From a virus: DNA of 29,293 bases. The stretch lies in the IMG/VR virus record IMGVR_UViG_3300020118_000099, positions 1 to 29,293 of that record, one strand, 5' to 3'. The position numbers were made by a program, and so were the translations under genes. Below the pieces are notes generated by a model that worked only from the letters and a program-made list of their open reading frames with translations, was not told the DNA's origin and searched no databases. The first letter of the stretch is position 1. The number at the start of each line of letters is the position of its first letter. This document shows positions 1 through 5,325 of this stretch, piece by piece.

Positions 1-17
1 GGCTTGAAAGGGAGGGC

Positions 18-45
18 TTGACTTTGCGGGGAGTCAACATAGATT
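18..45 (+). promoter_or_regulatory. sigma70-like promoter with overlapping operator-like dyad
   Basis: TTGACT at 18-23 and TAGATT at 40-45 are separated by 16 bases, close to a sigma70 -35/-10 pair. The -35 hexamer is also one arm of a perfect inverted repeat, TTGACT (18-23) and AGTCAA (32-37), with an 8-base spacer, so a dimeric repressor or activator could bind across the spacer. The first gene starts at 78 with its own SD, which fits a short leader. Function is inferred from pattern only. Confidence 0.45.
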
Positions 46-77
46 CCCTTGTAACCTCATCACACTGGAGTCTTTCA

Positions 78-656
78 ATGCCGACGACCACAGGGAAGCG
101 CCCCGCACGACCGACCCAAAGACCGACCGACGCAGAGTTGGTGAAGTTGTTGCGCAACGTTCGCACGATGTGGGACCAGTGGTGCGACCAGACCCGCAGC
201 AAAAAGACGCTGAAGATGTTCAGCGAAATCACGAATCGGGCAATCGCCGCCGCCGACGCCCTAGAAGCCGCGCCCGCACCGCGTTGTTGCTGGCGCAGAG
301 GCGAGTTTGTGTTTCACACGCCGAGCGGGATGAAGGGCGCGGTTATGGATGACAGTTGCCGCGAGACGGTCAATGTTAAATTCGCGGCGAACATGGGTCT
401 TACGTCAACGGTTCCGGTCGAGGAATTACAGAAGCTCGAAAAAGATTCGCGCATCATTGCCGGTCGCGTAGTAACGCCAGCCGCCGCCCCCGTCCCAACG
501 TTCCCCCGCGAGGGCACGGACGAGTGGGAGTCGCTAATAGCGCTAGTGGCGCAAGCGATTCGTGACGAGGGAATGCGCCCGTCGCGCGTCGGCGCTGAAT
601 CGACATCATATCGCCAAGCTCGTGCGGCCTTGCGTGTGGCGGGGGTAAGCGAATGA
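78..656 (+). CDS. hypothetical phage protein (192 aa)
   Basis: Unrecognised soluble protein. I chose the ATG at 78 because GGAG (67-70) sits 7 bases upstream; the longer in-frame TTG start at 18 lies inside the promoter-like -35 box. The N-terminal third is basic and helical (TDAELVKLLRNVRTMWDQW). The middle holds a Cys-Cys-Trp segment followed by a beta-rich stretch (GEFVFHTPSGMKGAV), and the C-terminus is a helical segment rich in Ala and Arg. It is the first gene of a tightly coupled string of small genes: its TGA overlaps the next ATG (ATGA at 653-656). Its place after the putative promoter suggests an early or regulatory role, but nothing in the sequence proves that. Confidence 0.7.
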   Translation: MPTTTGKRPARPTQRPTDAELVKLLRNVRTMWDQWCDQTRSKKTLKMFSEITNRAIAAADALEAAPAPRCCWRRGEFVFHTPSGMKGAVMDDSCRETVNVKFAANMGLTSTVPVEELQKLEKDSRIIAGRVVTPAAAPVPTFPREGTDEWESLIALVAQAIRDEGMRPSRVGAESTSYRQARAALRVAGVSE

Positions 657-991
657 CCGCCCCGCACTTCCAGAAAGCGGACCCCACCACGCGCCTCCCC
701 CGCTCCCTCCGCTGGCTGTGCATTGCCTGTGGCCGTCAGCCGATGAATGACGAAGTGAGCACGGAGTTTTGCGCGCCGGGAGAAGCGGCGGGCTATTGCC
801 CCAACTGTCAGAGCGGTTCGACCTTTGCACCGGAGGAGGATGTGGTGGAGTTTTTCGCGGGGATGCCGGACGACCCCCGTCCCCCCAAGACGGAACCGAC
901 GGCGACGGAAGCGCGGGATGCGTACTACTCGGACCCGAGCGACAGCCCGCCAAGTCAGTGGGATTCTTCGACGAACGGAGGCGCGTTCTGA
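653..991 (+). CDS. small zinc-ribbon protein (112 aa)
   Basis: Two CxxC knuckles (C23/C26 in CIACGR and C49/C52 in CPNCQ) about 22 residues apart suggest one structural zinc ribbon; C40 lies between them. The C-terminal half is acidic and rich in Pro, Ser and Thr, probably disordered. A G-rich run (640-644) could act as SD. The start overlaps the previous stop (ATGA) and its own TGA overlaps the next ATG (TGATG at 989-993). Zinc ribbons of this kind are common in small phage proteins and usually mediate protein or nucleic-acid contacts. The specific role is unknown. Confidence 0.65.
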   Translation: MTAPHFQKADPTTRLPRSLRWLCIACGRQPMNDEVSTEFCAPGEAAGYCPNCQSGSTFAPEEDVVEFFAGMPDDPRPPKTEPTATEARDAYYSDPSDSPPSQWDSSTNGGAF

Positions 992-1296
992 TGACCGTCC
1001 CCCTTGTTCCCGTCCGACCGATCATCGCATGGCGCGAAGAACGGCAAAGATACCGCGGCGATTCGTCGCCCAACTTTCAGGTGTGTCACCTGATCTACGG
1101 GGATGCCCCGCGTCAAGGACAAACGCCGCTCGCAATGGTGAATCGACGGCGCAAGACGCGGCGCAGTGTGTGGGTGACGGAGATTTCCCCCTCGTTCTCA
1201 CAGACTTGGCACACTCCCGAGGAGCTTTTGCATCATGTTCAACGCCTCGTCGATGCGGTCGAGCGCATCGAATGGCCGGAGCCTTCCGATGACTAA
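991..1296 (+). CDS. hypothetical protein (101 aa)
   Basis: The frame is open from 769, but the ATG at 991 is the sensible start because it overlaps the upstream stop (TGATG), the arrangement used throughout this gene string. The protein has a basic centre (NRRRKTRRSVWV) and an amphipathic C-terminal helix (EELLHHVQRLVDAVERIEW). Aromatic residues and charge are well spread, as in a small folded alpha/beta protein. No family recognised. It is followed by an overlapping 36-codon ORF starting at 1289. Confidence 0.6.
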   Translation: MTVPLVPVRPIIAWREERQRYRGDSSPNFQVCHLIYGDAPRQGQTPLAMVNRRRKTRRSVWVTEISPSFSQTWHTPEELLHHVQRLVDAVERIEWPEPSDD

Positions 1297-1399
1297 CCCC
1301 CCGTTGGGCCTCTCCGTGTCGGACGCGGCCACGCTCGAAGCGATGTTTGCGCCCGAAGCCGAGGTCGAGGACTTTCACCGTGGAGCGAGCGAACAATGA
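1289..1399 (+). CDS. very small ORF (36 aa)
   Basis: ATG at 1289 overlaps the end of the previous gene (TAA at 1294-1296) by 8 bases and ends with TGA at 1397-1399, which overlaps the next ATG at 1396 (ATGA). Without it there would be a 99-base hole in an otherwise gapless string. The peptide is acidic and Ala-rich, with a likely helix (SVSDAATLEAMFAPEAEVED). No homology is recognised. Its fit between two stop/start overlaps is the main evidence; chance cannot be excluded. Confidence 0.5.
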   Translation: MTNPPLGLSVSDAATLEAMFAPEAEVEDFHRGASEQ

Positions 1400-1806
1400 T
1401 CCCCCCGATGCACGAGTTTCCGTGGACCGTGACGGCGCACGATGCGCGAGGGGCGGAACTGTTGTTCCCCGGCCAAGGCGAGAAAGCGATCATTGGCGTG
1501 TGGCGCGACGGCTGCTGGTCCTTCGCCTTTCTGCATCAAGACGGACAGGTGACGACGCACCAAGGCCGTCCCGGCGCAGGGCCGCACCGCGTCTTTCGAG
1601 AGGTAGCAGACAAGGCAGCATACGAACTCGAAGAATTGCTCAACATTTCGTGCGCCACCGATTTGGCGGCGTCGGTCGCCCAGATGACCCAAGGAGACAG
1701 CGATGAGCGAACTGACGCAGTGCAACTATTGCACGCTGGAAGCGATGAAGGAGCGTTGGCGCAAGGAGCACAAGGGCCAACGCCTGAAGGTGACATTCTT
1801 CAGTGA
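1396..1806 (+). CDS. hypothetical protein with 104-bp 3' overlap (136 aa)
   Basis: The start overlaps the previous stop by ATGA; an alternative ATG lies at 1408. Residues 1-75 look like a small beta-rich domain (FPWTVTAHDARGAELLF, then GVWRDGCWSFAFLHQDG), followed by a helix (VADKAAYELEELL). The last 34 residues are encoded in the same DNA as the start of the next gene in another frame, and their composition (Gly, Ala, Gln, Asp) is low-complexity and unlike the rest. That tail is probably a non-conserved extension imposed by the overlap. Family not recognised. Confidence 0.6.
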   Translation: MIPPMHEFPWTVTAHDARGAELLFPGQGEKAIIGVWRDGCWSFAFLHQDGQVTTHQGRPGAGPHRVFREVADKAAYELEELLNISCATDLAASVAQMTQGDSDERTDAVQLLHAGSDEGALAQGAQGPTPEGDILQ

Positions 1807-1906
1807 TCCCCTCGGGAAAAGTCTTGCCTTTGGCCAACGCATTTTGTTCAACGGCGAGGATCAGCATTGCTGGTTCGCCGCCCTCACCGATCATTGCATA
1901 TGCTAA
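1703..1906 (+). CDS. small conserved-type phage protein with CNYC and HCxC motifs (67 aa)
   Basis: A strong SD (AAGGAG, 1691-1696) lies 6 bases before the ATG, which makes this start secure although it lies inside the preceding ORF. The N-terminus carries CNYCTLE (C7, C10) followed by a basic helix (MKERWRKEHKGQRLKV), and the last residues are HCIC. The Cys/His pairs at both ends could jointly bind zinc. Short phage proteins with a CNYCTL start and a Cys-x-Cys end are, from memory, recurrent in phage genomes, with no known function. The stop overlaps the next ATG (ATGCTAA). Confidence 0.7.
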   Translation: MSELTQCNYCTLEAMKERWRKEHKGQRLKVTFFSDPLGKSLAFGQRILFNGEDQHCWFAALTDHCIC

Positions 1907-2118
1907 ATCCTCCCCGCTTAACGAAAGAACAAGCGGCCATCATTGGCGCGTACACTGGATTTTCGGCAGGACCGTTTGCCGATATTCAGGAGTATGCCGA
2001 GCGCGTCTTCGGTCGCCCGATATGGACGCACGAATTTGCGGACAAGGCGTTGAGTGAGGAGTTGCGCGCTAAGGCTAAGCCCGACTTTCTCGCCCTCTGC
2101 CATATGGTGGAACCGTGA
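1900..2118 (+). CDS. DUF7736-like phage protein (72 aa)
   Basis: The ATG at 1900 overlaps the upstream TAA by 7 bases and is preferred to the in-frame ATG at 1867. The sequence LTKEQAAIIGAYTGFSAGPF, then a segment with EYAERVFGRPIWTHEFA and ending in KPDFLALC, matches my recollection of a widespread small phage domain (DUF7736), in which the LTKEQAAIIGA start, the GRPxxTHEF core and the DFLAL end are typical. The family is found in many phages and has no established function. The short length is normal. The stop overlaps the GTG of the next gene (GTGA). Confidence 0.75.
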   Translation: MLNPPRLTKEQAAIIGAYTGFSAGPFADIQEYAERVFGRPIWTHEFADKALSEELRAKAKPDFLALCHMVEP

Positions 2119-2348
2119 GCGCCCAACCCCGTCCCGTCAGCACGGCCAACTCGCCCAACACGCTCTTGGTCGTGAAGCAGCACATCGCGGCCAACATCAC
2201 GGAGGCCGATGATGAGATCGCCCGTCTGCAAAAGCGGTTAGAGCAAGCCATCGCTGACCGCGAAGCACTGAGGGCCATAGCGCGAGCGGCGGGGGTCAAT
2301 CTCGATCCTCCTGCTGAACCCGTAGTCTCTCTCTCACCGGACCCCTAA
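2115..2348 (+). CDS. small coiled-coil protein (77 aa)
   Basis: GTG start at 2115 overlaps the previous TGA (GTGA). Residues 19-60 form one long helix with heptad character (LLVVKQHIAANITEADDEIA followed by RLQKRLEQAIADREALRAIA), so a coiled-coil dimer is likely. The C-terminus is Pro-rich and extended. It contains no membrane segment or catalytic motif. Role unknown. The stop TAA (2346-2348) overlaps the ATG of a 15-codon ORF. Confidence 0.6.
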   Translation: MSAQPRPVSTANSPNTLLVVKQHIAANITEADDEIARLQKRLEQAIADREALRAIARAAGVNLDPPAEPVVSLSPDP

Positions 2349-2395
2349 TGAACGCCGTTTCGGTCCCGGTCGTCCTCTCGGAGCGCAGCGAATGA
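2348..2395 (+). CDS. 15-codon micro-ORF bridging two genes
   Basis: ATG at 2348-2350 shares its A with the upstream stop (TAATG) and its TGA (2393-2395) overlaps the next ATG (ATGA at 2392-2395). It encodes a 15-residue peptide (MNAVSVPVVLSERSE). It contains GGAG at 2380-2383, which serves as SD for the next gene. It may be only a translated linker that lets ribosomes reach the next start. Confidence 0.3.
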   Translation: MNAVSVPVVLSERSE

Positions 2396-2991
2396 GATAC
2401 CTGAAGCTGAAGCAAGTCAACGAATCTGTGACGCTCACCGTGACGGCCTGTGCCCCCGCGACGAGTGGGCAATACCCTGGTATCGTCTTTGAGGGGGATG
2501 CGAACGGGGAGCGGGTGGGCGTCGAGTTGCCGCCATCGTCGGCCCAGCGTCAGTTATCGCGCCTCAACTTGGATTCCTCGTCGGTCGTGGGGCAGACCAT
2601 CACGATCAGCCGCGATCCCAACCCAGCGAAACCCGCGTCGCCGTACTGGGGCATTGTGCTCGCGTTGCCGTCGCAGGCCAAAGCCCAACCCGCCTCTCGT
2701 CGGCTCAACCCCGGAGATGAAGCGAAGCCGTTGCCCGACGCCCCGCCGTTGGAGTTTGCGCCCCCCGAGGATGAGCCGCTACTCGGAAGTCCCAATCCCG
2801 GCATTGCTGGGCTCAAGTCTCAGAACGATGGGAAGGCTGCCTCGCTGGAGGCGATGTATCTGCGACTCTTTGATCGTGTAGCGCTCCACATTTCCCATCG
2901 CCTTGATTGCGATATGGCTGCCTGTTCGGACGCAGTGCAAGCGGCGACGGCCAGCATCTTCAGAGAATCCTGTAAGCGGGGGCTCGTATGA
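2392..2991 (+). CDS. hypothetical protein, possible OB-like N-terminal domain (199 aa)
   Basis: SD GGAG at 2380-2383. Residues 1-95 are beta-rich with the pattern of a small barrel: KLKQVNESVTLTV, YPGIVFEG, RVGVELPPSSAQRQLSRL, VVGQTITISRDPN and YWGIVLAL. This could be an OB-fold or similar nucleic-acid binding domain, but I see no diagnostic motif. Residues 95-145 are Pro-rich and probably a linker. Residues 155-199 are helical (EAMYLRLFDRVALHISHRLD) with several Cys. Binding of DNA or a polymerase partner would be a guess. It is the largest gene in this early block. Confidence 0.6.
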   Translation: MRYLKLKQVNESVTLTVTACAPATSGQYPGIVFEGDANGERVGVELPPSSAQRQLSRLNLDSSSVVGQTITISRDPNPAKPASPYWGIVLALPSQAKAQPASRRLNPGDEAKPLPDAPPLEFAPPEDEPLLGSPNPGIAGLKSQNDGKAASLEAMYLRLFDRVALHISHRLDCDMAACSDAVQAATASIFRESCKRGLV

Positions 2992-3170
2992 GCGAACCTT
3001 TGCAGGATCGGCAATGCCCGAAGTGTCTCACCCTTTTTGCTCTCGGGCGACACGCCTCCTATGTCAAAAGATGGTGGGGCGCAGAATTTCTCGCCGTGCG
3101 CATTCAATGTGATTATTGTGGTTATGAGACCGGCCACCGCGAGCCCGTGGGGGAAAACCGTGAAGCGTAA
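2988..3170 (+). CDS. small zinc-ribbon protein (60 aa)
   Basis: The ATG overlaps the previous TGA (ATGA at 2988-2991). CPKC (C10/C13) and CDYC (C41/C44) are separated by a beta/aromatic stretch with RHASYVKRWWGAEF, the standard spacing of a treble-clef or zinc-ribbon fold; CGYETGH after the second knuckle is typical of rubredoxin-like turns. It is short and complete. Probable protein or nucleic-acid adapter; no known family assigned. Confidence 0.65.
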   Translation: MSEPLQDRQCPKCLTLFALGRHASYVKRWWGAEFLAVRIQCDYCGYETGHREPVGENREA

Positions 3171-3576
3171 ACGCCCCCGCCCCAAGCTGACGAGCTTCAA
3201 TTTCCTCGTTGACTCCAAACACTTAGGCCTCGAAGTGAAGCCGGACGGTCGCGTGATGGCGGTTGCGGACGAGTGCGCCAACCTGATGGCTCCGGGTGAA
3301 TCTCCCTACGACGACGCACCAAAACAGCGCGGCCCAATTACTGCCATCCCCGTCGTGTCGTGTACGAACGAGCGCCCGTTAGCCGGACTGACGCCTATCG
3401 TTGACGCGCTCGCTGAGTTCAATTCGTTGCTCAAAGCTCCGGCGCTCAACGATGTGGTGCCGCCTTACGGCTTTGCCTGTGCGATGTGTGGCGAAGAACG
3501 GGTGTTTGAGGCTGGCACAATCGGCTTTCACTGTTGGTCGTTTTTGATGGTTCCCCATCCTCCTGAAATCCAATGA
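3160..3576 (+). CDS. hypothetical Cys-containing protein (138 aa)
   Basis: The frame is open from 3037, but the GTG at 3160 overlaps the end of the previous gene by only 11 bases and gives a basic N-terminus (KRKRPRPKL), so I prefer it; ATG at 3124 is the alternative. The body contains DGRVMAVADECANLM in a beta/alpha arrangement, a helical stretch near residues 77-92 (LTPIVDALAEFNSLL), and a C-terminal CAMC knuckle (C107/C110) with HC at 124-125 that may form one zinc site. Function unknown. The stop overlaps the next ATG (ATGA). Confidence 0.55.
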   Translation: MKRKRPRPKLTSFNFLVDSKHLGLEVKPDGRVMAVADECANLMAPGESPYDDAPKQRGPITAIPVVSCTNERPLAGLTPIVDALAEFNSLLKAPALNDVVPPYGFACAMCGEERVFEAGTIGFHCWSFLMVPHPPEIQ

Positions 3577-3977
3577 GCGACGGCTTTACGCGCCCCTTTT
3601 CGTGCGGCACCGAGTACGGAGATTGGGTGGAGAATAACTGTCGGCGCTGCGCTCTGGGCCGTTCAGAACATACGCCTGTTTGCGAGATTGACCACGCGCT
3701 CCTCATGGCCATGTTTGGGCGGGGCGTGATTCCTGAACGCATTGGCGAACGACTTGGGACGACGGGCGAATGTCCCGAACGCATCGAAGAAGATGAGGCG
3801 TGGAAGGGCGCGCCGAGCTATGACGCCGAATTACTGGAGGCGGATATGGCGGAAGCGGAGCAACGGGCAGAGGAATACAGTGCGAGAAATCATGCGAAAT
3901 ATGATGATGCGTTCTGGAAGAAACTCGCCAATGACATGAAGTTGCTTCCCCCGACGGCCCCGCCGGAGAGGCAATGA
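3573..3977 (+). CDS. Cys-rich phage protein of the CGTEYGDW type (134 aa)
   Basis: N-terminal signature FSCGTEYGDWVENNCRRC with C11, C23, C26 and C37 suggests a zinc-binding knuckle, followed by CEIDHALLMAMFGRGVIP. Similar short proteins, with a Cys-Gly-x-x-Tyr-x-Asp-Trp start and a later Cys-x-Ile-Asp, are recurrent in phages and prophages as proteins of unknown function. The second half (residues 70-115) is an acidic helix (AELLEADMAEAEQRAEEYSA). ATGA overlap upstream. It is the last gene of the small-gene string. A six-codon ORF (3974-3994) overlaps its stop but is probably chance. Confidence 0.65.
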   Translation: MSDGFTRPFSCGTEYGDWVENNCRRCALGRSEHTPVCEIDHALLMAMFGRGVIPERIGERLGTTGECPERIEEDEAWKGAPSYDAELLEADMAEAEQRAEEYSARNHAKYDDAFWKKLANDMKLLPPTAPPERQ

Positions 3978-4222
3978 GCGGCCAGACGGCCTAACGGCAT
4001 TTCGCCAAACTTGATACTTGCGCTTTGCCGCACTCCCGCTACATTCGCTCGTAACATACGTACACATACGATGGTCTATTGACTCTACATTGGAGCATTG
4101 CCCCTCTGAGCGACGACGCCCGCTGTGTTGATGCTGATGTCCCTGATCGCTGGGGGTCACACAATGCCGCGGGTTTTTTCGTTCCCGGCCCGCTCCCCGC
4201 CGTCTCGCCCTTTCTCTGGCTG
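3978..4222. other. longest intergenic region, module boundary
   Basis: 245 bases between the small early-type genes and the packaging genes. It holds a small hairpin right after the stop (GGCC-AGAC-GGCC, 3980-3991), a direct repeat ACATACG at 4054-4060 and 4064-4070 (period 10, one helical turn), and a terminator-like structure near 4119-4179. No convincing tRNA or promoter was found. The likely role is to end transcription of the upstream block and start the late block. Confidence 0.4.
4119..4179 (+). terminator. possible rho-independent terminator
   Basis: CCCGC (4119-4123) can pair with GCGGG (4169-4173), and TGTGT (4124-4128) with ACACA (4159-4163), leaving a 5-base bulge on the 3' side; an inner CCC/GGG pairing (4141-4143 with the G run at 4152-4156) is possible. 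T6 follows at once (4174-4179). The U tract and GC closing stem fit an intrinsic terminator, but the bulge and long loop make it weak. Confidence 0.35.
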
Positions 4223-4372
4223 ATGAGCATGCAAGAGTATCAAGGCCCCGCCGCCGCTCCAGCCTACATCGCCAAAGCCTTTCTGACCCGCGCCGCGATT
4301 GCCCGCCGCACCACGGCCCAGCGCGCCCGCCGCCAAAGCCTCGGGAAACTCCTCGCCGCGGTGCATCCGTGA
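4223..4372 (+). CDS. small basic helical protein (49 aa)
   Basis: The frame is open from a TTG at 4079, but that extension reads through the terminator-like hairpin and its T tract, so I start at the ATG at 4223 (ATG at 4229 is also possible). No clear SD. The product is helical and basic (AYIAKAFLTRAAIARRTTAQ and RARRQSLGKLL). It overlaps the next gene by GTGA at 4369-4372, which supports translation. Function unknown; the position before the terminase genes suggests a packaging or regulatory helper. Confidence 0.45.
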   Translation: MSMQEYQGPAAAPAYIAKAFLTRAAIARRTTAQRARRQSLGKLLAAVHP

Positions 4373-4725
4373 GTATCCCCGGCCACGCCCCCCACGGCTT
4401 CCGCGCCAAAAAGCGCCCCACGAAAGACTCCGAAACCAAAGCCCTCAACGCCCTCCAAGTCTTGTTCGACACCACGGGCGTCGAGGAGTACGGCACCTAC
4501 ACCGATCCCGTCACCCACCAAGAAACGCCCGTCACCCGCAAAATCCTGATCCTCCTTGGCCTCAAGCACGGCGAACAGGGCGAGTTCCCTACGGTCAGGC
4601 AGATCATCACCGAGCAAGCCAAAGCCGCCCTCCAACTTGGCATCGACCCCAGCTTGAACCGTCTCCGGGAAGATGCGGAGAGTGAAATCTTGGCCCGCAA
4701 GCCCGCGGAGATTGTGAACGAATGA
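4369..4725 (+). CDS. hypothetical protein upstream of terminase (118 aa)
   Basis: GTG start overlapping the previous TGA (GTGA). A basic N-terminus (GFRAKKRPTKDSETKALNAL) is followed by a helical and beta mixed core: FDTTGVEEYGTYTDPVTHQE, then TRKILILLGL, then PTVRQIITEQAKAAL with a helix-turn-helix feel at residues 75-95. Its stop overlaps the small terminase start (ATGA), so it is probably co-translated with it. It could be a DNA-recognition partner of packaging, but I do not recognise a family. Confidence 0.6.
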   Translation: MSIPGHAPHGFRAKKRPTKDSETKALNALQVLFDTTGVEEYGTYTDPVTHQETPVTRKILILLGLKHGEQGEFPTVRQIITEQAKAALQLGIDPSLNRLREDAESEILARKPAEIVNE

Positions 4726-5276
4726 CCGACTGTACCGCGGTGGTGCTGTACGCTCCCCCGCCGATGGCTGAACACGTGCCGCTTTCCCAACGCAAGGCTG
4801 CCAAACTCAAGCGTCGGGCCGCGATCGTTGAGAAAGTCTGTGCCCGAATCGCTGAAGGCGCGCTCATTGCCAACGCCGCCAAAGCCGAAGGCATTAGCTA
4901 TCGCACCTACAACGAGTGGATTACCGAACAACCGCACTTAGCGCAGATGAACGCGCGGGCGCGCGAGATGGCGGCGGACGAATTGGCCGACGAAGCGCGG
5001 CGGGTAGCGGATGGCGTGGATAGCTTAGGTGAAGCCGCGCAACAACTTGCGGACGGGGAGATTGAAGGAATGGACCCCGATAAGCAGCGCGAGTTTTTGG
5101 CCCGATTTGAGAGCAGCCGAGTGACGCGTGACCGCTTGCGAGTGGATACGCTCAAATGGACGGCAGCCAAACGCCGACCCAAGGTCTACGGGGACAAGAT
5201 GGACCTGACGAGCGGCGGCGAGAAGCTCGAAGCGCCGCAAATGGTCGTGATTGGCGGTCGCTCTATCACATTTTGA
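4722..5276 (+). CDS. terS: terminase small subunit
   Basis: The terminase small subunit binds the phage DNA and hands it to the large subunit for cutting and packaging. Residues 34-70 look like a helix-turn-helix of the homeodomain-like kind (AAIVEKVCARIAEG, NAAKAEGISYRTYNEWITEQ). A long helical, acidic oligomerisation region follows (about 75-135). The C-terminal stretch RLRVDTLKWTAAKRRPKVYG (139-158) followed by DK and MDL is characteristic of this family in many phages. Length 184 aa is usual. The ATG at 4722 overlaps the previous stop; a second ATG at 4764 would remove 14 residues. The next gene is the large subunit, as expected. Confidence 0.85.
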   Translation: MTDCTAVVLYAPPPMAEHVPLSQRKAAKLKRRAAIVEKVCARIAEGALIANAAKAEGISYRTYNEWITEQPHLAQMNARAREMAADELADEARRVADGVDSLGEAAQQLADGEIEGMDPDKQREFLARFESSRVTRDRLRVDTLKWTAAKRRPKVYGDKMDLTSGGEKLEAPQMVVIGGRSITF

Positions 5277-5325
5277 GCAGTACGAAAAACGGTAGATGCG
5301 GTCCTAGCGACGGGAAACACTAGTC

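Noticed and set aside
3974-3988. 15-base match ATGAGCGGCCAGACG also found near 26469-26483
   Set aside because: One copy is at a gene end and the other inside a coding region, with no similarity around them. Probably chance.
3974-3994. 6-codon ORF with ATGA overlap after the 3573 gene
   Set aside because: Too short to judge and it leads nowhere: no gene start is near its stop. The sequence overlaps a GGCC hairpin.
3978-4222. tRNA or other structured RNA gene in the longest spacer
   Set aside because: I looked for acceptor and T-arm patterns and found none. The foldable parts fit a terminator and short hairpins instead.
4079-4372. 97-aa version of the 4223 gene starting at TTG
   Set aside because: The extra 48 residues are encoded across the terminator-like hairpin and T6 tract, and no SD precedes the TTG.
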